DNA of 64,000 nt from Candidatus Poribacteria bacterium (lineage in GTDB: Bacteria; Poribacteria; WGA-4E; WGA-3G): positions 1,074,856-1,138,855 of the forward strand of contig OY282374.1 of the NCBI GenBank assembly GCA_958295815.1, read 5' to 3'. The notes beneath the pieces are model-generated. The model was not told the origin of the DNA. It was given only the letters and a program-made list of their open reading frames with translations, and did no database searches. How positions within the stretch are numbered: position 1 is the stretch's first letter; every line of letters begins with the position of its first letter. Shown here in pieces: positions 1 to 8,000 of this stretch. The position numbers and the translations under genes were made by a program.

Positions 1-2416
1 TGAGGAGAAAAAGCCTGTGGCGCCTAAGTGTATTAATAAGTTTCAAAGTGTCGCTGAAGCCTCCGTACCGTGTGATAAGTGGGGGCATTGTAGTTTTATT
101 CGCTCCGTCAGTGTATTCAGATGCAACTTGGTGTAGTGGGGCAGATATGAGTCGAAAATTGCTGAGAAATTGGGATGCCCATGTCTGTTCGGGGAAACGG
201 ATTATCTCAACTGTTTTTTCTTGTAATCCAGCATATTCTTGTGCGATGGCAAGTGCCAAGCTTAAACCACCAAGCTCGTCTACCAATCCATTTTCATGTG
301 CTTGTTTGCCTGACCAGATACGTCCACGCCCGAGGTTATCTACTTCTGATGGTGTTAGTTCGTCCCGTCCGAGAGCTACCTTTTTAATGAAGTCGTCATA
401 GATTTCCTTAATCTGTTTCTGAATGATTTCCTGTTCTGACGGTGGATAGTCCCCAAAATCTGTGTAAAAATCGGCGTGTTCACCTCGTTTAAGGATTTCC
501 TTTTGGATTCCTAATTTTTCGTAGAGCCCTTTCAGGCTATATTTACCGCTGATAACGCCAATAGACCCCGTAATTGTTCCCGGTTCAGCGACGATAACGT
601 TTGCTGGCGCGGCAATATAATAGCCTCCTGATGCCGCTACGTCACCCATTGATACTACCAATGGTTTGATCTCGGTAAGTTGAACCAAGGCACGCCATAT
701 AATGTCAGCGGCAGCAACGAGTCCACCTCCACTATCAATCCGCAGGACAACTGCTTTTATAGAGTCATCAATTTTCGCGTCCTCAATCGCTTCCACGATC
801 GTATCAGCACCCATCACTTGTGTGCCTGTAAGCGGATCGATAAAGCTATCGCCTGTTACCATCAACCCTTTTGCTTCAATAATTGCAATTTTTGGCTGTG
901 GAACTTGCCAATTCTGGATGTATACTCTGCTCTCTGCGTATTCATTAGGGGACACCAAGTCTGTGTGCTTATCAGTGAGTTCGGTTACTACCTCTACCAA
1001 CTCATCTTCATAGACAAGCCGATCAACGAGTTCAGTGTCGAAAGCTTGCTGAGCTGTATAGGGTCCCGCGTCGATACGTTTTTTGACGTCTTCAGGCGTC
1101 CACCCTCGTCCATTTGCGATGATCTCTACGAGTTGTTCATAGAGGTCGTCCAAAATGATGTTCTGAATTTCGCGCTCTGCTTCGGACATGTCCTTCCTTG
1201 TGAATGCGTCGGATCCGGATTTATATTCTCCGATATGTTCAAGGTCTGCTCTGATACCGAGCATGTCTAAGGCACCCTTGTAGAAGGAACGTTCTGTGCG
1301 CAGCCCGATCAACCGCACTTCCGCGGATGGGTGCATAAGGATACCGTCGCAGGTGGATGCGACAATGTAGTCGCCAGTGGAGCAGTTAGTGAGGTAGCAG
1401 ATGACGACACGTCCAGATTCTCTGAAATTCAAAATGGCATCTGCCATTTCCTGAAGTTGTGCCATGCCATAGCTGTTTCCATTGATACGCACGAGAATGC
1501 CAGCAATATCATCATCGGTTTTCGCGATGGATAGAACCTCTTTGAGAGAGCCCATCTGTAGGTCAAGAAACATGCGGCGGCGAGGAAGCTGCTTGGTTAC
1601 AGGAATATTGGAAAAATGAAAATAGCCAACACCAGTTTCTACTTCTCGGTTTTCGTCGAAGGTGTTGCCTGTTCCGATCCCCCAATTTCCAATGTTGATA
1701 CCAAAGCGGACATCAAAACTCAAATCACTGTTCAGTGTTCCGCGGAGCATGAGTTCTCGAATTGGGCGGACCTCCATAGCATAGCGGAGATCTATCCCCT
1801 CTACGCCTTGCGTTTTTTGCATGTCAATTGAGAGGGTTGTTCGCCATGTACCGGGACGGAGTGCTACCCCAAGATCGTATGTGCGTCCGAGTTTCTCACC
1901 CAACAATTTAGGCTGATTGAGGTCGCGCGCCATTGCGCCAATTGAGAGGTAACGCCGTCGGTACATTAGTCCAAGGGAGAGGGAATGGAACGTATCGTAG
2001 GTTTGCTCGTCCGAATTGATCCAACTGTAGCTTGTACCCCAGTAGAGTGAGTGCCCGAGATGCCGTCCGCCGGAGAGTGTGTAGCGTGTAAAGGTGGTGT
2101 CGGCGTTAGCAGTTGCGAATTCGACGCCAAATCCACCATTTGGCACAGCAAGGAAAAAAGCATCGTCGCCTGCCCAATCGCTCTGATATGTTCGGAGGTA
2201 GTATAAGTTCAAACCGCGCCCTGTACCAAGTCCAGAGGGGTTAAAAAAGGTGGCTAAGGCATCGTCGCTGACGGCGATAGAACTGTTAGGGAGATGTGTT
2301 CGCGTCTTTGGAGACGCAGCAGCAGAAAGCGCACCGATCCCGTAAATCAGTGCCGCCGAGATGAGAGTCTTACCGATATACCGTAAGCAATGGTTAAATA
2401 GTAGAGGAGGAACCAT
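1..2416 (-). CDS. sppA: Signal peptide peptidase SppA (67K type) with N-terminal outer-membrane-like domain, partial
   Basis: The frame is open from the ATG at 2416 to the left window edge, giving 805 residues with no stop, so the 3' end is missing. A signal-like N-terminus is followed by roughly residues 35-255 rich in alternating beta-strand sequence and beginning 'SIAVSDDALATFFNPSG', which resembles PorV/FadL-like outer-membrane proteins. From about residue 275 the protein is a double-domain SppA (peptidase S49). The catalytic Lys is K399 in 'GEYKSGSDAFTRKDMSEAE'. The nucleophile is S596 in 'DVAASGGYYIAAPA', followed by 'GTITGSIGVISGKY'. SppA cleaves leftover signal peptides at the membrane; tethering to a barrel-like domain would be unusual. 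The SppA assignment is strong. The barrel identity is inferred from strand pattern only. Confidence 0.85.
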   Translation of the reverse strand, partial: MVPPLLFNHCLRYIGKTLISAALIYGIGALSAAASPKTRTHLPNSSIAVSDDALATFFNPSGLGTGRGLNLYYLRTYQSDWAGDDAFFLAVPNGGFGVEFATANADTTFTRYTLSGGRHLGHSLYWGTSYSWINSDEQTYDTFHSLSLGLMYRRRYLSIGAMARDLNQPKLLGEKLGRTYDLGVALRPGTWRTTLSIDMQKTQGVEGIDLRYAMEVRPIRELMLRGTLNSDLSFDVRFGINIGNWGIGTGNTFDENREVETGVGYFHFSNIPVTKQLPRRRMFLDLQMGSLKEVLSIAKTDDDIAGILVRINGNSYGMAQLQEMADAILNFRESGRVVICYLTNCSTGDYIVASTCDGILMHPSAEVRLIGLRTERSFYKGALDMLGIRADLEHIGEYKSGSDAFTRKDMSEAEREIQNIILDDLYEQLVEIIANGRGWTPEDVKKRIDAGPYTAQQAFDTELVDRLVYEDELVEVVTELTDKHTDLVSPNEYAESRVYIQNWQVPQPKIAIIEAKGLMVTGDSFIDPLTGTQVMGADTIVEAIEDAKIDDSIKAVVLRIDSGGGLVAAADIIWRALVQLTEIKPLVVSMGDVAASGGYYIAAPANVIVAEPGTITGSIGVISGKYSLKGLYEKLGIQKEILKRGEHADFYTDFGDYPPSEQEIIQKQIKEIYDDFIKKVALGRDELTPSEVDNLGRGRIWSGKQAHENGLVDELGGLSLALAIAQEYAGLQEKTVEIIRFPEQTWASQFLSNFRLISAPLHQVASEYTDGANKTTMPPLITRYGGFSDTLKLINTLRRHRLFLL

Positions 2417-2698
2417 GGGACGCGCTTTAATATGATTTTATAAGTTGCAACTCTGAGGTATAAAATGGATAATGGACATACAATGTATGTTATTAAGATA
2501 CTACAAAATAGCAAAGATTGCAACAAAAATGCAATTATTCTTAGGGAATTTATGATGCGATGTCAAAATATGTGACATCTCAATAAGATGTAAGCGCGAA
2601 AACATACCTCCCGCTGGTAGGGTTCCATCTGTTTGGGAAGAGTATTTTCCAATCTCGCCGGTTCAGAGTGAATCAGTAATTGTAGAATCTATTATGTT
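2417..2698. other. Intergenic region upstream of sppA with two small palindromes
   Basis: No gene is visible. The region lies between the divergent end of the PhyH gene and the start of sppA. It holds a 15-nt palindrome at 2476-2490 (ACATACA-A-TGTATGT) and an inverted repeat at 2559-2579 (GATGTCA/TGACATC, 7-nt spacer). Both sit upstream of sppA on the minus strand and could be operator sites, but no regulator can be named. Confidence 0.4.
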
Positions 2699-3514
2699 CT
2701 AAGAACGCCGAGCATATTGAGGAAACAATTCGTCATGAATATCACTACATTGTTGCAGATGTATTTGTCGAGTCGTGTCCGCAGTGTCAACCATCGCTGG
2801 GAAGTACATACCCGCACCCGTCTCAATTTGATACCCACCTGCCGAATGGACGCTCAGATATTGGTGAAGTGTCTCTAAATCCGGTTCGGTCGTACAATGT
2901 CGCGTGCAATTCATCGTGAACATCCGGCGTCGAGTGCCACCGCCAAACGCTGCGTGATAGGTATCGTGATTGAAAATTACCACATCACCGGGCGTATTTT
3001 CCAGCGCGATACTTGTTGGAAAATCGCGAGGTGGGATGCCATACAATTCCTCTGACTGATTCGGATCAATCTTTCCTGCTCTGACAAAGTGGGTCGGATT
3101 TTGGCTGCCGGGGATAACGCGCAAACATCCAGTGTCTTTCGTCAGTGGATCCAAATAGAACGTTACCTTACAAGCGAAAAGCTGCCCCCAGTTTCCGTCT
3201 GGATGCCAACCCGTGTCTCCAGCGTAATAGTTCCCATCGCCGCCAGCATAGTTAAAGTCCTCACCGATGACGCCACCGATCAGTCCTTTGATGCGTTCAT
3301 CATCAAGTAGGGTGCAAAGCCGAGGACGATGCTCAATCGGACCTCCGAACATTGTGCGACGTGTACCGTCATGGTTTTTGCCGCCCCCGAATTCCTGAAT
3401 CGAAATCTCGAATTCTTCAGTGATCCACTCTATCTCGCTTGGAGAAAATAGACTCGGTATTGCCAGATAGCCGAAAGTATTGAAAAAGTTCATCTGATGT
3501 TCTGTCAGTTTCAT
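2699..3514 (-). CDS. Phytanoyl-CoA dioxygenase (PhyH) family protein
   Basis: This 271-aa protein belongs to the Fe(II)/2-oxoglutarate-dependent PhyH family, which hydroxylates small organic substrates with O2 and 2-oxoglutarate. The facial-triad HxD is visible as 'GWHPDGNWG' (about H104 and D106). The distal half contains 'FNHDTYHAAFGGG' followed by 'RRRMFTMN', supplying the third His and the Arg that binds 2-oxoglutarate. The N-terminus 'FFNTFGYLAIPSLFSPSEIE' is typical of the family and there is no signal peptide. It is a single gene without co-directional neighbours. Substrate specificity cannot be read from the sequence. A second, distant PhyH gene lies at 12238-13068. Confidence 0.85.
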   Translation of the reverse strand: MKLTEHQMNFFNTFGYLAIPSLFSPSEIEWITEEFEISIQEFGGGKNHDGTRRTMFGGPIEHRPRLCTLLDDERIKGLIGGVIGEDFNYAGGDGNYYAGDTGWHPDGNWGQLFACKVTFYLDPLTKDTGCLRVIPGSQNPTHFVRAGKIDPNQSEELYGIPPRDFPTSIALENTPGDVVIFNHDTYHAAFGGGTRRRMFTMNCTRHCTTEPDLETLHQYLSVHSAGGYQIETGAGMYFPAMVDTADTTRQIHLQQCSDIHDELFPQYARRS

Positions 3515-3850
3515 GGTGGTCCCCTCTATACTGAAACCGAAAATCCTGCGTTGGTAATGGATATTCCTGTTCTATAGCTGCCAGCGGACTTCTATAGAGA
3601 ATTTGTTGTTTCTATATTAGCAGAATCAACACAATTTGTCAAAGCAATCAGGAGTTATCTAAAGGCTTACAGTTTTCTTGTAGGAGGGATCTCCGAATCC
3701 CGACAGTCTATCACCGACAACCAAAAAACTTAATGGTGTTGGGTTCCAACGAATAAAAATTGGCAGAACGATTTGAGTGTATGCTACAATCTTTTTAAAT
3801 AACAGATTCGCACGACAAAAAAATACTAATCTTCTCATAGGATCTTAATC
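3515..3850. other. Intergenic region between divergent PhyH and DUF3179 genes
   Basis: This 336-nt spacer separates two divergent genes. It contains a GTAGG-type palindrome (3681-3705) and a weak promoter-like pair facing the DUF3179 gene (TTGGCA at 3760, TACAAT at 3785, 19-nt spacer). No open reading frame with a ribosome-binding site was found. Confidence 0.4.
3681..3705. repeat. GTAGG-associated palindromic repeat (copy)
   Basis: A TAGGAG prefix precedes a small hairpin GGGAT-CTCCGA-ATCCC and then GAC. The core GGATCTCCGAATCCC is repeated exactly at 37890-37904 on the same strand, and related palindromes occur at 14121, 49309 and 54241. Confidence 0.5.
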
Positions 3851-4879
3851 ATGCAAAACTACATCCTCACCCTTTCACTGCTACTTTTTGTTGTTTTCAG
3901 CGCAGCTGCTGCGGATTATACTGACGATGCTATCCGGACTTTATTGCCTTTCGATGCCATTCCTGCTATTACCGATCCTCAATTTGTGTCTGCTAACGAG
4001 GCAAGACTTGATGCAGACGCGCCTGTTATCGGCGTAAACTTCAATGATGATAGCTGTGCCTATTCACTCTATCTACTCAATGGACACGAGATCGTCAACG
4101 ATGTTGTCGGCGGACTGAATATCGCTACGACGTGGTGACCACTTTGCAAAACGGCTATCGTGTATAGCCGGGATCTTGAGGGTAAAACCTATACTTTCGG
4201 TGTCAGTGGGAAATTATGGCGTGACGCGTTGTTGATGTACGACCATCAGACCCGTTCCCTCTGGTCGCATATAACCGGCGAAGCGGTACAGGGACCGCTC
4301 AAGGGTAAGCGGTTGAGACCCTTAGCCTCCACGCCACAGATCGCATGGAAAACGTGGCATCAGAATTATCCGAGAACCCGCGTCCTGTCTGTACCTACCA
4401 GAGGCGGGATGCGTGAAAGTTTAAGCCAGGATGCCTACGCAGATTATCACGCAAGCCAGCGCGCAGGTGTGAGTGGTATGGAATACACCGATGACAGGCT
4501 TCCGAATAAGTCTCTTGTGATTGGTGTTCAAGTACCAACAAAGGATGACACAACACAGTTTCGCGCCTATCCTTTGACCCACTTTATGGACACTCGTGTG
4601 ATTAACGATACACTTGGTGAAGTTCCACTGCTTATTTTTCACGACAAGACATCATTCGCGACGGCAGTATTTACGCGGAATGTGGCGGGGGAGGTACGAA
4701 CCTTTAGCGAGCAAGATAAGTATTTTGTGGAGGACAATACCGGCACACGCTGGAATCTCATTACAGGCGAGGTGACATCTGGTAAAGAAAAAGGGGCGCG
4801 TCTGGAACGACTACCTGCTGTGAATATCTACTGGTTCGCGTGGGCGCGCTACTACCCTGATACCTCTATCTATCGCTAA
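3851..4879 (+). CDS. DUF3179 family protein, probable selenoprotein (in-frame TGA = Sec96)
   Basis: The protein is 342 aa with TGA (4136-4138) read as Sec at residue 96. It starts at the ATG with an N-terminal signal peptide ('ILTLSLLLFVVFSAAA'). DUF3179 members carry 'NDVVGG...TYCPLC..A' and here the frame reads 'NDVVGGLNIATTW-U-PLCKTAIVY', so the TGA sits on the first Cys of CxxC, giving UxxC. The family pattern continues in the same frame without shift ('FGVSGKLWRDALLMYD', 'SLWSHITGEAVQGPL', a second half with 'NDTLGEVPLLIF', and a C-terminal 'WFAWARYYPDTSIY'). A SECIS-like hairpin follows at 4152-4170. The function of DUF3179 is unknown; an exported redox role fits UxxC. The alternative is a nonsense mutation. 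Confidence 0.8.
4152..4170 (+). promoter_or_regulatory. Putative bacterial SECIS element in DUF3179 gene
   Basis: A perfect 7-bp stem (CGGCTAT at 4152-4158, ATAGCCG at 4164-4170) closes a 5-nt loop CGTGT, with G at loop position 2. The loop begins 20 nt after the TGA at 4136-4138. Bacterial SECIS hairpins bound by SelB are known to lie within the coding sequence immediately downstream of the Sec codon, with an early loop G. Confidence 0.7.
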
Positions 4880-4935
4880 ACTTCTAAAGAAAAATGTCAA
4901 TCGACTCGCGAACACTATAGTTTTTTCCTTCATAG

Positions 4936-4967
4936 AAAAAGGTGGCGCAGTTAAGAACCACGCCACC
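4936..4967 (-). terminator. Rho-independent terminator of the LRR gene
   Basis: Read on the minus strand, GGTGGCG and CGCCACC form a 7-bp GC-rich stem with a 13-nt loop, followed directly by TTTTT. It lies about 55 nt beyond the stop codon of the 1586-aa LRR gene. Confidence 0.75.
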
Positions 4968-5022
4968 AGACAGCCGCAATCAGTGGTAAGTCCTATAGGA
5001 CAATCGCGACGTGTAAATCCTC

Positions 5023-8000
5023 CTACTTTAAGATTATCATCTTGCGGAGAAGTGAAACGTTGTCGGCTTCAAACTGGTAGAAGTAGATACCACTGGCAAC
5101 ACGTTCACCAGCGTTGTTTCTACCGTCCCAATACGCCGCACGACTCTGGTTGATATAATATCCCTCCGACTGGTGTCCGAGATCTAACTGACGGATGACC
5201 GTGCCACCGACATCATAAATTGTGATGTGTACCTTACTGGCATTTGCCAGATGATAGGGTATCCAGGTCTCCGGATTGAATGGATTCGGATAGTTTGCCA
5301 GAAGCGTCGTCTCTTTGGGACGCGATGCTCCCAAAATGCTTTCGAGCAATGCGATTGCGCGAAGGTATTTCGCGGAACCATCGCTATTAGCATGTAAGAT
5401 CTGAAGTTGTATTTTGATCACATCTCGATCCAATGTTTCCAGTGCTTCTGGGTCAAGGAGATTAACGATGTTTCCAGTGCCTAAGGGTGCTGGTGTCGTT
5501 TCGTCAATGTTTTCCGTCACAAGTAGTAAGTCATCAGCATCGACATCATCATCGCCATCAACATCGGTGCGTGGGTTTACTATGTCCGCACCCGTTTGAC
5601 CGATTGCGGCTGTGACGAGTCCAGAATCCGTATCATCCACACTCCCATCCTCATTGACATCCCAGGGTGGATACTGAGAAATTGAAATATCCACGTAATT
5701 CAGACTACTTTGTGGATTATAAAGCAGTCGGTAAAGCGGGGATGTATCCAGAAACGGATTTCCCGAGATGGATATACCTTCTAACCCTGTCATCGTTTCG
5801 AGTGGACTTACATCCGTTATTTGATTGAACCTGAGATTCACGTAGGTCAAGTTCGTTAGATTTACAAGCTCAGTAATGTCAGTTATACCATTGCTACTGA
5901 GAGTTAAGCGGGTGAGTTTTGGTAGTGCCTCAAGCGCAGTGAAATCCGTTATACTATTGCCAGAAAAATTTAACCTCGTCACATTTGTCGCATGTTCCAA
6001 ACCGGAGAGATCGCTTATTTTTTCATGGTTAGGAGAACGAGAATCATAACGGATCAGTCGTAACATCTGAATCTTGGTGATATCCTCGTCCGCATCCAAA
6101 TCCAGCGTATGACGGATTTCTCTTGCAAGATTCGCATCGGTGAACTCTATAACGAAATTCAGGTCCACATCTACAGGATCGGATGTCGCAGCGATATTTC
6201 CGTTTGTTCCATCCGTTGCGACGCCTGCAGGAACGCTAATAGTCAAATCGCCCTTCGATATCGTGTTAATACTTACATCAAACTTCTTCTGGTCCGTCGA
6301 TGTAAATGACGTGATTTCCGCAGTTGCGGTGCCACCTAACACAATATCTTCCTTAACGAAACCTGTCACCGGCTCCGAGAAGATGATTTTCACCTTAAAC
6401 GCACCGTACTGCGGTTTTGATGGAATATTGAAACTGACCTGTGGTGGCAAATCTACAGCGACTGTCTGCGTTGTTGCAGCAGCATTTCCGTTATCAGATT
6501 CATCTGTTACCGCATCCTCAGGAATATCAATTGTGATATTTCCGGACAGTGTGTCGGTCGGTGTGATCGTCACTGTATAAATCTTTTCATCTGTTGAATC
6601 CGGTTGCGGATCCGTGATCTCGGCAGCCACGCCGTCTAACGCAACGTCTGCAGCCTCAAATCCAAAAACTGGCTCTGTGAACGTGAACGTCACCTCAAAC
6701 GCGGCGTTCTGTGTGCCAGATGGAGTGGATATTTCAACGTTGGGTGCAGTTTCGTCGTCAACAAAACGGTCTATTCTGAGATCTAAGTCGGGACGCTGTT
6801 GCAGCGTATCACGCGTTTCGCGATTCGCAGCGAGGTTAATAATCGGATTCTTTCTGAGAGACAAGATTCTCAACGCCGTCAGGTTTTCGAATACACCTCC
6901 GCTTATATGCTCGAGTTTGTTCGACCAAAGAAATAAATCCTCTAAGTTCGTTAGATTTGTAAGGAAACTTATTGATTTTATATAATTTTTCGAGATCGAC
7001 AAAGTCGTTAGATTTGTAAGATTCGCGATAGGCGTGGGATCACTGATCCGATTGCCCTGAAGCGTCAATGACTCAAGATTCGTTGCATACTCCAAACCCG
7101 ACAGGTCCTGGATGCGATAGCTCCACCTCCGATTAGTACCTACGTAACGTAGAGTAGTCAGGCTTGCCATTTGACTTTCAGTAACAGAGGCGTTTGCATC
7201 TAAATCGAGTGTGTTACGAAGTGCCCTCAATAGGTTCCGATCGGGGATCTCGACGAATAAATCGATAGTCACCGCTAGTTGTGAGGCAGCTGTATTTTCG
7301 AGGTTTGCAGTATTATCCGTTGCGACGCCCGCAGCAATGTCAAATGTGACTTCTCCACTGCTTGTCGGCGTAATCTCTGCTCTATAGGTGGTATTATCTG
7401 TTGTTGTGAATGACGTAATTGATGCTATCGCATCACCGCCTAATACAAGTTCAGGTTCATCGAATCCTGATACCGCATCCGTGAAAACCACCGTCGCCTC
7501 AAACGCAGCATTCTGAACATCTGGGAGTACTGTAATACTGACGTTTGGTGGTAAATCGACAGAAACAGTCTGCGACGGCGCAGCATCATTCGGTGTGCCA
7601 ATGGCATTGGTCACAACACCGGCAGACACATCAATCGTGACCTCTCCGGGTGTTGTGTTGGTCGGTGTGACGATTGCGTCATAACGCATTGCGTTCGTCG
7701 GATCTGGCGTCCATTCAGTTATGGTTGCGGGTGTGCCGCCGAGGTCTACATCGTCTTGGTCAAAATCTGACACGATTTGTGTGAAGACGACAGTGACGTT
7801 AAATGGCTCGTTCTGTATACCTGAAGGAACAGTAATGCTAACTTCCGGTTCAGGAACATCAACAGGAACTGTCCATGTTCTTGTTGTAGCCGTGTTTTCG
7901 TTGCCTGCTGTATCGGTTGCTACACCTGCATCAACGCTGAATGTGATATCGCCATCTATCACAGGGGTAATAGTAGCCGTATAGGTGGTGGCACTCTCGC

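Noticed and set aside
4160..4879. Separate gene starting at GTG 4160
   Set aside because: It is in the same frame as the upstream 95-aa part, has no ribosome-binding site, lacks the DUF3179 N-terminus, and its GTG lies inside the hairpin loop.
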